Below, in pieces: positions 33,523 through 41,066 of a stretch of 43,494 bases of DNA. The first letter of the stretch is position 1, and each line of letters opens with the position of its first letter. The notes below the pieces were generated by a model that saw only the letters and a program-made list of their open reading frames with translations, ran no database searches and was not told the DNA's origin. The position numbers and the translations under genes were made by a program. The DNA is from Treponema zioleckii (lineage in GTDB: Bacteria; Spirochaetota; Spirochaetia; Treponematales; Treponemataceae), in contig NZ_JPUF01000035.1 in NCBI RefSeq assembly GCF_014737315.1, positions 1-43,494 on the forward strand. The letters are read 5' to 3'.

Positions 33523-34635
33523 TTACTGTTTTTTCGAAGAAGCCTCGTAATAAACGCTCTCGTCGTCCGAACGCCAAGCTTTTACGGTGTAAGTTGCCTC
33601 GCCGTCAAAAGAAACCGTAACAGTGTCGTAAACGTCGCCAGTGCAGTTGTACATATCTGGTGTTGCATATGAATTCGTTGTTCCTGTATAAGCCGGTGCA
33701 TTCGTGAATGACTCATTGCTCCAATTGTCTGCTCTCAAAGCCCAGTTTTTGTTTTCATCAGAATCGAACAAAATCGTAACAAAGTTGTTGTAAGCTTCAG
33801 CACCTGCTGTATATTCAGTCAGTTTGTAAGTTAATGTGAAGGCTTCTGAACCTGGAATCGAAGTCATAAGGTAATTACCGAAATCCCAGTATGCAAGATT
33901 TTTCTGTTCAAGCGGTGTTGCCAAAAGTTCCTGCTCACTGCCTTTCATGCTGAGTTTTGCGCTTTCTACGGTGAATGTTGCATTGTCAGAACCCAAAGTT
34001 ACGCGTTTTGTAATGGCATCTTTAGAGGCTGATGAATAATAATAAACTGTTGGATCATCTGTTTTTGAAACATGAACGCTTGCAACCTCAGTTAGAGGAT
34101 TCCAAACCATTTTTATCGTAAGCTTTCCGTTCCACAATGAGGTGTCACCGTAAGTACCTGCGAGATATGTGTTTGGAGTCGCTGCATTTCCTTCGTAATA
34201 AACATTTGAAAGTGAATTTATTTTTGCGTTTGAATAATGGTCTGGGCGCAAAATCCACTGCTCAGCGTTACCTGTGGTTAAAAATGCTACCCACTGATTG
34301 TAAGCTGTTGGCTCAATATCATCGCTGTCATCGTCTGTTCCGTAAGCGACATAGTTTTCAATCGTAAAAGTTACGGTTGTGTACTCTTCAGAATCAAAAT
34401 AATAGGTCAAATAATTCGTAAGTTCTGGTGAGTAAGAAGTTTCTTTGTATTTGTAGCTTTCTGTAAGCTGCTCAACGCCATTCTGCTTAACGCTGGTAAC
34501 TGTAAAAGAAGCTTTGTCAGAGCCGAGGCTCCACGAATAAACAGGCTTTTCAATGTCCATTGAGCATCCTGCAAAAAATACACTCAAAGCAAGTGTAAGA
34601 GATACAAATATCCCTTTAAGACTTTTGGTTTTCAT
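33523..34635 (-). CDS. Two-repeat surface lipoprotein, possible glycan binder
   Basis: 370 residues from the ATG at 34635, chosen for GGAGG about 7 bases upstream and the lipobox FFAGC (Cys24). The mature part is two diverged copies of one beta-rich domain, about residues 32-207 and 212-370. Matching blocks are ASFTVTSVKQNG and ATFTVESAKLSM, AYNQWVAFL and AYNNFVTILF, WILRPDHYSN and WALRADNWSN, then DDPTVYYYSSASK and DESVYYEASSK. The domain inserted in the GH43 enzyme has the same blocks (MTVSAIRVNG, WAFVLYDE, WYLRGDSYSN, GTVIYTA). I infer a carbohydrate-binding role comparable to SusE/SusF, but no known binding family is recognised. First gene of the five-gene unit. Confidence 0.75.
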   Translation of the reverse strand: MKTKSLKGIFVSLTLALSVFFAGCSMDIEKPVYSWSLGSDKASFTVTSVKQNGVEQLTESYKYKETSYSPELTNYLTYYFDSEEYTTVTFTIENYVAYGTDDDSDDIEPTAYNQWVAFLTTGNAEQWILRPDHYSNAKINSLSNVYYEGNAATPNTYLAGTYGDTSLWNGKLTIKMVWNPLTEVASVHVSKTDDPTVYYYSSASKDAITKRVTLGSDNATFTVESAKLSMKGSEQELLATPLEQKNLAYWDFGNYLMTSIPGSEAFTLTYKLTEYTAGAEAYNNFVTILFDSDENKNWALRADNWSNESFTNAPAYTGTTNSYATPDMYNCTGDVYDTVTVSFDGEATYTVKAWRSDDESVYYEASSKKQ

Positions 34636-35159
34636 ATAATCCTCCAAAAAGACCAAAAATGAGTAAAATTAAAACTTTTTTAATGATTGCTTGTTCTGGA
34701 AAATCCTAAATTGCTAGCCGAGGAACCAAAACATTCATGTGACTTTTTTAATAGGTAAGTGCGTTTAGTGTTAGCGGTAAGTCAAAAAGATGCTAATGAA
34801 TAATCATATCTTATACAATATTATTTTATCCAATACTTCATAATCCCATGTTATCTAACGTTGTTTTTAAAACTCAAAAAAATTGATTTTTTAAAGACGT
34901 TATACTAGAAGGAAATTTTTATACTCACTGCTAGGCTAAAGTTGCTTACAAATAACGAGTTTAACTTGTATTGTGCTTTCTATTTTGTTGTATGAAGATT
35001 TAAAAATACTGAAATATATGCGAATTTTTTGGACTATAACGAACTATAACTAAAAATTCTATAATTTTTTATTAGATTGATTCCAAAATATCGCTTTTTA
35101 ACAAAAAAGGCCGCCCAAAGGCAGCCTATGAAGTTGAATGAATGAATTGCGAAGTAAAA
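34636..35159. other. AT-rich regulatory spacer upstream of the arabinan unit
   Basis: 524 bases without a gene. It must hold the promoter of the unit starting at 34635, but I see no consensus pair I would defend. Notable sequences are GTTATCTAAC (34850-34859), similar to a site near the pectate lyase start, and a direct repeat ACTATAACGAACTATAAC (about 35034-35051). The gatB terminator lies at the right end. Confidence 0.5.
35103..35127 (-). terminator. Intrinsic terminator of gatB
   Basis: On the minus strand AGGCTGCC and GGCGGCCT form a stem with one mismatch around TTTG, followed by a run of T. It lies about 33 bases beyond the gatB stop. Confidence 0.85.
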
Positions 35160-36704
35160 TTACATCGTTGAAAGTTTTTTAGAAACTAACTCCGTGGCAA
35201 CTTTCGGGTTTACTTTACCGCCACTAGCTTTCATCACCTGACCCATGAGCCAGCCGACAACGTTTGTTTTTCCGGCTTTGTAGTCGGCAACAGCCTTTGG
35301 ATTTGCCGCAACAACCTGATCAACAATTGCTTCGATTGCACCTGTGTCAGAAACGCTTTCCATGCCTTCTTCTTTGATGATTGCAGAAGGCAATTTTCCG
35401 TTCTCAAGCATTTTTGCAAATACTGTTTTGCCCTGTGCGTTGCTGATTTTTTTGTCGGCAATCGCGTTTACAAGTTCTGTAATATGATTTGGCGTTATGT
35501 TAACGTCGTTAATTGTAATGTTCTTTTCGTTAAGAACCGCAAGCAATTCTGCAAGAATCCAGTTTGCAACTTTCTTAACGTCTTTTGCGTCCTTTGCGGC
35601 GGCTTCGAACCAGTTTGCAAGGTCGCGTGAAGAAGTGAGAGTCTCAACGTCAAAATCGCTGAGCCCGAATTCTTTCTTCAAACGGATTCTCTTTGCTTCT
35701 GGAAGCTCGCCTACACGTGCGTTTGCGCGGCTTATAAGTTCTTCGCTTACGCTGAAAGGCTTAATGTCTGGTTCAACGACGAAACGGTAGTCAACGAACG
35801 AGTTTTTTGTACGCTGAACGACAGTCTTTCCGTTAACGTCGTCCCAACCCATCGTAACTTTGAATCCTGCGTTGAATTCCTGACGGTCATTTATAAATTC
35901 TTCGAGCTGACGCTTAGCCTCGTAAGCACAAGCATCCTTGATTTTCTGGAATGAGTTCAAGTTTTTGATTTCTGAAATCGGCGTGTGGTACAATTTGCCG
36001 TCTTCCCAAACGTTCAGGTTGATGTTTGCGTCACAGCGCATGTTTCCTTCTTCAAGGTTTCCGTTCGTAACGCGAACGTAGCGAAGGATTTCCTGCACGG
36101 TCTGCATAAAGAGCGCCGCTTCCTCCGGGGAAGTCATGTCTGGCTTCGTGACGATTTCTACGAGCGGGGTTCCGCATCGGTTGTAATCGATGTAAGAATG
36201 TGCACCCTGCAAGTGGAGAGACTTACCTACGTCTTCCTCCAGGTGGATTCGCTCGATTCTTACGCGGCGATATTTTTTTCCCTGAGACTCGATAATGCAG
36301 TCTTCGCCCTTAAAATTCTTCGGACGGTAATTTGAGCCGCCTTCAAGTGATTCTTTAGGGTAGTGAGCCATCGGCAAGTCAACGTGTCCGTCCGTGCAGA
36401 GCGGAATGTCGTACTGCGTAATCTGGTAGCCCTTTGCAAGGTCTGGGTAAAAATAATGTTTTCGGTCAAATTTTGTAAATCGTGCGATATTGCAGTTGAG
36501 TGCAAGTCCGGCTACGGCACCAAGTTCAACGTAGCCTTTTGAAATACGTGGCATAGCTCCTGGAAGTCCAAGACAAACCGGGCAAACTCGTGTGTTCGGC
36601 ATTCCCCCGTAACGATTCTCACATGCACAGAAAGCTTTGGTTTTTGTAAGAAGCTGAGTATGAATCTCGCAGCCAATCACAATTTCGTATTTATCGATAG
36701 CCAT
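35160..36704 (-). CDS. gatB: Asp/Glu-tRNA amidotransferase subunit B
   Basis: 514 residues. GatB is the kinase and tRNA-binding subunit of GatCAB, which converts Glu-tRNA-Gln (and Asp-tRNA-Asn where needed) to the amidated form. The N-terminus has the GatB signature YEIVIGCEIHTQLLTKTKAF, the zinc-ligand cysteines (FCACENRYGG, VCPVCLGLPGAMP) and FDRKHYFYPDLAKGYQITQ. The C-terminal YqeY/tail domain ends with VNPKVATELVSKKL. Length is slightly above the usual 475-490. A ribosome binding site (TTTGGAG) precedes the ATG. gatA and gatC are not adjacent. tRNA-Arg lies just upstream on the same strand, and an intrinsic terminator follows. Confidence 0.97.
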   Translation of the reverse strand: MAIDKYEIVIGCEIHTQLLTKTKAFCACENRYGGMPNTRVCPVCLGLPGAMPRISKGYVELGAVAGLALNCNIARFTKFDRKHYFYPDLAKGYQITQYDIPLCTDGHVDLPMAHYPKESLEGGSNYRPKNFKGEDCIIESQGKKYRRVRIERIHLEEDVGKSLHLQGAHSYIDYNRCGTPLVEIVTKPDMTSPEEAALFMQTVQEILRYVRVTNGNLEEGNMRCDANINLNVWEDGKLYHTPISEIKNLNSFQKIKDACAYEAKRQLEEFINDRQEFNAGFKVTMGWDDVNGKTVVQRTKNSFVDYRFVVEPDIKPFSVSEELISRANARVGELPEAKRIRLKKEFGLSDFDVETLTSSRDLANWFEAAAKDAKDVKKVANWILAELLAVLNEKNITINDVNITPNHITELVNAIADKKISNAQGKTVFAKMLENGKLPSAIIKEEGMESVSDTGAIEAIVDQVVAANPKAVADYKAGKTNVVGWLMGQVMKASGGKVNPKVATELVSKKLSTM

Positions 36705-36722
36705 TTAAATCTCCAAAAGAAA

Positions 36723-36796
36723 TGATCCCAACGCGGTTCGAACGCGCGACCTTTCGCTTAGGAGGCGAATGCTCTATCCAGCTGAGCTACGGGATC
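36723..36796 (-). tRNA. tRNA-Arg (anticodon CCT)
   Basis: A full cloverleaf can be drawn. Acceptor GATCCCG pairs with TGGGATC (one G-T pair), with discriminator A at 36723. The D stem is GCTC/GAGC. The anticodon stem TTCGC/GCGAA encloses CTCCTAA, giving anticodon CCT, which reads AGG. The T arm is GCGCG-TTCGAAC-CGCGT with normal pairing. CCA is not encoded; the bases after the discriminator read TTT on the tRNA strand. Confidence 0.95.
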
Positions 36797-36856
36797 AAAA
36801 AAGCGTTACTAAGAATATCAGATATCTGCATTTTGCTCAACTATCGCGATTAAAAA

Positions 36857-37504
36857 TCACGAAAGAACGTCTTCCAGTTGCCATACGTCCTCAACGCCGT
36901 TCACGAGAACTCCGCCCATTCCGAGCGAAATCGCAAGTGAAAGGTCAATGTCGAATCTGTCGCCCACCGAGACGCATTCAGAATAGTCAACTTGCCTTCC
37001 CAGTGCGTCGCTTGCTTCCTTTACGGCGCGGTCAAGAATCTTTTTTGAAGGCTTTGAGGCCATGCACGTGTCAAGTCCGACGATTACTGGAATCAAATCT
37101 GAGATTCCGATTACGTCGAGAGTTTTTCTTGCAGGCTCCACTGGATTGTTCGTCACGCAAATTAAATAGAATTTTTTAGAAAGATTTTTTAGAGTTTCAA
37201 TTAACTTTTCGTCGCGTTTTAAGTAGTCTGCCGGGTCAAAAAGCGTTTTTCGCCATTCGATTGACGTTTCGATTGAAACCCCGAACGAACGGAGAAGATT
37301 TCCGAGACTGATTTTTTTTCCGTCGTGGTCTTTCGCCCATTTTCGCCTGTAATCCGCAATCATGTTTCGCGCGCCGTCCGCACTTAGATGGTTGAGTTTT
37401 GCAAAATGGCGCACCTGCGCATCTATCTGCTCGTGAGCATATTCGGGGCACGTGTAAAGAGTCGAGTCAATGTCAAAAATCAGAACTTTTGGATTTGTTG
37501 GCAT
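36857..37504 (-). CDS. HAD-superfamily phosphatase, pyrimidine 5'-nucleotidase-like
   Basis: 215 residues from the ATG at 37504. HAD motif I is FDIDSTLYTCPEYAHEQI (nucleophile Asp, acid Asp), motif II is the Thr in LICVTNNPVEPA, motif III probably a Lys in MASKPSKKILDRAV, and motif IV GDRFDIDLSLA. A helical cap follows motif I. The arrangement resembles the Sdt1/YjjG-type nucleotidases that dephosphorylate nucleoside monophosphates, but the substrate is not determined by the sequence. An in-frame GTG upstream at about V18 of a longer reading, beside GAGAGG, is a possible alternative start. It follows the kinase gene closely. Confidence 0.8.
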   Translation of the reverse strand: MPTNPKVLIFDIDSTLYTCPEYAHEQIDAQVRHFAKLNHLSADGARNMIADYRRKWAKDHDGKKISLGNLLRSFGVSIETSIEWRKTLFDPADYLKRDEKLIETLKNLSKKFYLICVTNNPVEPARKTLDVIGISDLIPVIVGLDTCMASKPSKKILDRAVKEASDALGRQVDYSECVSVGDRFDIDLSLAISLGMGGVLVNGVEDVWQLEDVLS

Positions 37505-37554
37505 GTTAAAAGTTTCCACTGGAATCACCTCTCTTTGTTTCTGTTTTTTTGTGC

Positions 37555-38664
37555 CTACCTGCAAAGCACAAAGCAAGCTTCCTCAAAATCGTCATAGTCG
37601 CCAAGACCGACTCTTGCAAGAATCAGGTCGCCTATAAGCTCCGCGTCTCTACACCACGGAACCCTGATTTTTACGCCGCACGCTTTTTCCTTTTGAAGAA
37701 TCCATTTTTCGTCCAGGCATTGTCCGCCCGTCATCGTCATAAATGGCGGAAAAACTTCTCCCGCGTTTTCGGCTGTATTTTTTAGCCGTTCCAAAGATTC
37801 TTTTAGTATTAAAGAAAGCTTTTCCGGGTTCTCGTCTTTTAGTCGCCCGCTGTTTTCCACAAGAACGGAAGCGTTCCAAAGCCCCGGAATTGCGCTCGGA
37901 AGCGTTCTGATTCCCTCGCCGGTAACTCTCGAAGCCGTGCACAAATTGATTCCTTCGCTGGAGCCAGCCCTGTCGCACATCGTTCCTGGGTAAATCGTTC
38001 CCGTGCCCAAAAGCGCGACCACAAAATCCGGCGCACCGCAAAAAACGAGCGTTCCTTCCAAAAGCCCGGTCTCAAGTGCCGCCTTTGCTGTGAGCTGCCC
38101 CGCAAAACTACCCATTTTTACAAACGGCGGAAGTTTTTTTGCGTCCGATTCAGAAAATCCCGAAGCTTTGAGCGAGTCAAAAGTCCAGTACGCGTCGGTA
38201 AAACGTTCTTCTGGCAAAATCGTAAGTGCTTTTCCTGTAAGACGATAGATTAAATATTCCGGCCCTGAAAAAATATATTCCGAGCCATTCCATTCGGATT
38301 CAAAATTGCTCTTAAAATGCGCGAGCCGGGGAATGTAAAGGGAGCGTGTAGATTTTAGGTTGAATTCTGGATTCAATTTTTGTGATAAAATTTCCTCGTT
38401 CCACAAAAAAGTCGTTCCGTTTGATTCTGCGACTAAAGTTGGACCGTTTCCGCTTACGCAAATTGCTTCAATTGCGGCTTCGGAATTCTGAGCCTTCATG
38501 TCTAAAAGTGCATTTTTTAGCGCGGTGAGCCATACTTGAGAGATTTTCGTTTTGTCTTCGGCAAAAATCTCTTGCCGAGAGTAAGCCTCCACTGTCCGCT
38601 TGTCGGAGAGCAATGCGGCTTTTAACGAAGTCGTTCCAATATCAACGCAAAGAATCGTATCCAT
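37555..38664 (-). CDS. FGGY-family carbohydrate kinase, compact
   Basis: 369 residues. FGGY kinases phosphorylate sugars such as xylulose, gluconate or glycerol. The N-terminal phosphate-binding loop is clear (ILCVDIGTTSLKAALLS), and the actin-like core continues through AICVSGNGPTLVAESNG, YLIYRLTGKALTILPEERFT and GAPDFVVALLGTGTIYPGTM. The second domain has MTGGQCLDEKWILQKE. The usual length is about 480-520, so roughly 120 residues are missing, mainly from loops and helices of the C-terminal half; no frameshift is visible. It may be a lineage-specific short form or an inactive paralogue. Substrate unknown. It lies just before the HAD phosphatase gene, so the two are likely co-transcribed. 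Confidence 0.8.
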   Translation of the reverse strand: MDTILCVDIGTTSLKAALLSDKRTVEAYSRQEIFAEDKTKISQVWLTALKNALLDMKAQNSEAAIEAICVSGNGPTLVAESNGTTFLWNEEILSQKLNPEFNLKSTRSLYIPRLAHFKSNFESEWNGSEYIFSGPEYLIYRLTGKALTILPEERFTDAYWTFDSLKASGFSESDAKKLPPFVKMGSFAGQLTAKAALETGLLEGTLVFCGAPDFVVALLGTGTIYPGTMCDRAGSSEGINLCTASRVTGEGIRTLPSAIPGLWNASVLVENSGRLKDENPEKLSLILKESLERLKNTAENAGEVFPPFMTMTGGQCLDEKWILQKEKACGVKIRVPWCRDAELIGDLILARVGLGDYDDFEEACFVLCR

Positions 38665-38713
38665 GCCTTCAATTCTACAGTTTTTTTGCCCCTGCGAGAA
38701 GAGAAACTATTTC

Positions 38714-38898
38714 GCATTATAAACTTGTAGGGGGTAAAAAAATTGTCTGCACTACCGTAAAAAAACGTTTTTGTTCACGCGGTGCAAGGTGCAAGGAAAA
38801 TTATTGACGTCGCTTTGCGGCTCACCTTGCAAACGTTCACAAAAGCCGTTTTTTTACTCTCGTTCCGACAATTTTTTTAGTCCACATTCTCGTAATGC
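38714..38898. repeat. 185-bp palindromic repeat element, copy 2
   Basis: GCATTA at the left and TAATGC at the right delimit a sequence whose reverse complement matches copy 1 at 4222-4401. The central 143 or so bases are nearly identical. The differences are A/T run lengths (AAAAAA against AAAAAAA) and a few bases at the centre, where GCCGC-TTT-GCGGC becomes GCCGC-AAA-GCGAC in the same element orientation. The ends (about 20 bases each) are more diverged. Confidence 0.85.
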
Positions 38899-38925
38899 GG
38901 AATCCTTCGAAGTATAATAAAAAGT

Positions 38926-38965
38926 ATCTGCGTTCTATCAGCGTCTATCCGTGTTCATCTGCGTC
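38926..38965. repeat. ATCTGCGT-rich intergenic repeat
   Basis: The stretch reads as spaced degenerate units of about 11-12 bases: ATCTGCGTTCT, ATCAGCGTCT, ATCCGTGTTC, ATCTGCGTC. It shares GTTCATCTGCGT with the region at 325-384. It has no coding potential. Confidence 0.5.
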
Positions 38966-38995
38966 AAAAAATTATTCTCGTGCACATTTTTGAAG

Positions 38996-39023
38996 TTGAA
39001 TTATCGGAAGTTCGGTGTACAAT
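38996..39023 (+). promoter_or_regulatory. Promoter of the small gene at 39055
   Basis: TTGAAT (38996-39001) and TACAAT (39018-39023) are separated by 16 bases. The predicted start of transcription is about 25 bases before the ATG, which is preceded by GGAGGAG. Confidence 0.55.
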
Positions 39024-39054
39024 TATAAGGTAATATTTTCATGGAGGAGAATTT

Positions 39055-39363
39055 ATGGTTATATCAATTGGAAATTGCGTGAATGTACAGACCGAGTATA
39101 TTCTTTCGGTTCTGGGATACGATGATACAGGAGTTGAAATCGTATTGAACGGTGCATCGCTCTGCTTTGAGATGGCGGACAGCAACATGCAGAAACAGGT
39201 GATTGAGCTTGTTGGAATTGCCATGCATGCTGAGGCTGAGCAGGCAAAAATTATTGCGGACGGTCTAAAGGATATAGCAGTCAAATCTTTCCAGAGTTTT
39301 AGTTCTCGTACGCTGAACAAGCGTCTTCAGGAAATCGCGTCGGATATTGCCCTTACAAAATAA
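39055..39363 (+). CDS. Small conserved-looking hypothetical protein
   Basis: 102 residues. A good ribosome binding site (GGAGGAG) lies about 6 bases upstream, with its own promoter and a strong terminator just after, so this is a complete single-gene transcription unit. The N-terminal half mixes strand-like segments (VISIGNCVNVQTEYILSVLG). The second half is helical (MQKQVIELVGIAMHAEAEQA, IADGLKDIAVKSFQSFSS). There is no signal peptide or membrane segment, so it is cytoplasmic. I do not recognise the family. The last 50 residues could form a coiled coil or dimer. Confidence 0.75.
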   Translation: MVISIGNCVNVQTEYILSVLGYDDTGVEIVLNGASLCFEMADSNMQKQVIELVGIAMHAEAEQAKIIADGLKDIAVKSFQSFSSRTLNKRLQEIASDIALTK

Positions 39364-39375
39364 GCTTTATGAATT

Positions 39376-39418
39376 AAAAAAACTGGTGTGCGTGCAAAGT
39401 CAACACACCAGTTTTTTT
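39376..39418. terminator. Bidirectional intrinsic terminator
   Basis: AAAAAAACTGGTGTG (39376-39390) pairs with CACACCAGTTTTTTT (39404-39418). It has U tracts in both directions and sits between the small plus-strand gene and the minus-strand prs gene, so it can end both transcripts. Confidence 0.93.
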
Positions 39419-39509
39419 GTCTAGGCTCAATTTTGAGTTTTTGTTTTCAAAGCCTGCCTTGCTTTATAAAGTTTGTAATGACAGGCTTTGCAGAAACTTT
39501 TCGTTCGTC

Positions 39510-40817
39510 CTATTTATTATCAGCCTTGGAATCTGCTTTACCATCCTGCTTTGCAGTAGCCGCAGTTCCGTCGGTGTCAGACTTCTTTATGAGCTTGTCG
39601 ATAATTGTTCTGTTGTCGAGAAGGTCGCTCAAGCCCTGATCGTGGTGGATTCTCGTGATTACGTTTGCGAAGAGACCCGTAACGTTCGTAGAGATGAACC
39701 ACTCTTTGTCTTTCAAGTTCGAGTGATAAACGGCATTCGTACCGATTACGCGGTAGAAAAGCCCGTCTTTGTAAGCCTGATCAAAAAGCTCGATTGCGTT
39801 TCCTGTAAAGAACGGAAGAGAAATCGCGGCGATGACTTTTGTGGCACCCTGTTCCTTCAAGAATCCCATTGCTTTGAGGAGCGTTCCGCCAGTTCCGAGC
39901 ATGTCGTCAGCGAGGAATGCAACCTTGCCCTTTACGTCGCCCAAAAGTTTGATGCTCTTGATGTTCGTGTTTTTTGCATCCTGTGTGACTACCGAGTAGT
40001 CTCGTTCCTTGTAAATCATTGCGAGAGGCACTTTGAGACCAGAAGCATAGAACTTGTTTCGGTCAATTGCCCCTGTGTCGGGAGAGACTACAACCAAGTC
40101 CTCCTTGTTAGGTCCCGTAAGATTTACGACTTTTGTAAGCTCCCGGATAATCTGGTATGAAGCGTGAAGATTGTCGAGATACGTCGTGTTGAATGCGTTT
40201 ACGATTTCGCGTGAGTGAATGTCGAGCGTTACGATTCGGGTAACACCTTTCATTTCGTAAATGTGACCGAGCAGGCTTGCAGTGAGTCCTTCGCGGCTCT
40301 TCTTTTTGTGCTGTCTGCTGTATGGATATGCAGGAACTACGAGTGTGATTGATTTTGCACCTGCCTGCTGAACTGCGTCGATTGTGACGAGAAGCGTCAT
40401 TACGTGGTCGTTTACGGAGAAAGTCACTTTGTTCTTTCCGCCGTTCATGTCGATTGGCTCGTGGTTTTCAACGTCCTGGAAGATATAGATGTCTTTTCCG
40501 CGGACACATTCAAGAATCTCGGCTTTTACCTCGCCGTTCGCGAACCAAGTGAACAAAGTGTCTACCTTGAACTTTGGCGGTCGGTACTTGTCGATAGCTC
40601 CACGAACAACCAAATCCGAAGTGACCATATCGTTTCGGAAGTTCATGTCTTGAACCAACTTTTCTTTTTCAAGATTGTAGCGTTTAGAAATAACATCAGT
40701 TTTTAGTGCAAAACGATGTTTGTACATGTGTCGAAGATGCGCGATTACTTCGTCGGCAAAAACGGCTCCACCAGGGCAAGCGATTACGCCCAGATTGGTT
40801 GGTTCTGAATAAGGCAT
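39510..40817 (-). CDS. prs: Ribose-phosphate pyrophosphokinase, long divergent form
   Basis: 435 residues. It makes PRPP from ribose 5-phosphate and ATP for nucleotide, His and Trp synthesis. Recognisable parts are the FANGEVKAEI region (equivalent to FxDGE), VVPAYPYSRQHKKKSREGLT (ATP site), MKGVTRIVTLDIHSREI (the DLHS-like motif), VVSPDTGAIDRNKFYA, and the PRPP loop VAFLADDMLGTGGTLLKA. Classical bacterial enzymes are near 315 residues; this one has an N-terminal extension, inserts, and a low-complexity tail (TAATAKQDGKADSKADNK). The loop reads DDMLGTGGT where the classical enzyme has DDMIDTGGT. Function is likely retained, and regulation may differ. It is probably monocistronic. Confidence 0.88.
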   Translation of the reverse strand: MPYSEPTNLGVIACPGGAVFADEVIAHLRHMYKHRFALKTDVISKRYNLEKEKLVQDMNFRNDMVTSDLVVRGAIDKYRPPKFKVDTLFTWFANGEVKAEILECVRGKDIYIFQDVENHEPIDMNGGKNKVTFSVNDHVMTLLVTIDAVQQAGAKSITLVVPAYPYSRQHKKKSREGLTASLLGHIYEMKGVTRIVTLDIHSREIVNAFNTTYLDNLHASYQIIRELTKVVNLTGPNKEDLVVVSPDTGAIDRNKFYASGLKVPLAMIYKERDYSVVTQDAKNTNIKSIKLLGDVKGKVAFLADDMLGTGGTLLKAMGFLKEQGATKVIAAISLPFFTGNAIELFDQAYKDGLFYRVIGTNAVYHSNLKDKEWFISTNVTGLFANVITRIHHDQGLSDLLDNRTIIDKLIKKSDTDGTAATAKQDGKADSKADNK

Positions 40818-41066
40818 TTCAAATTCCCCTTACTAATAATTAGTAAAAAATTTTATAAATCTCTGTAGTGCAACCTAAAAAACGGTTTTGAATGACTAAA
40901 AGTCAGTTTTTCCTTCGATAGAATTCGGGAACTACTTTTTCCAAGGAGCAAAATTGCACCGTTTTTTAATGCGCTAGAGAGCGATATTTTTATTTTATAT
41001 TTTTCAAACTTTATCGTCAATCGAATGAATTGAATTGCAAAACTTGCGCTTTAATAGAAAAATTTG

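Larger units (their letters stand above)
38665..39054. other. Repeat-filled spacer
   Basis: 390 bases without a gene. It is filled by copy 2 of the palindromic element (38714-38898), an ATCTGCGT-rich repeat (38926-38965), and the promoter of the downstream small gene (38996-39023). Confidence 0.7.

Noticed and set aside
39417..40160. 247-residue plus-strand frame opposite prs
   Set aside because: It overlaps the well-supported prs gene and the terminator, and its Cys- and Arg-rich translation looks like antisense reading.
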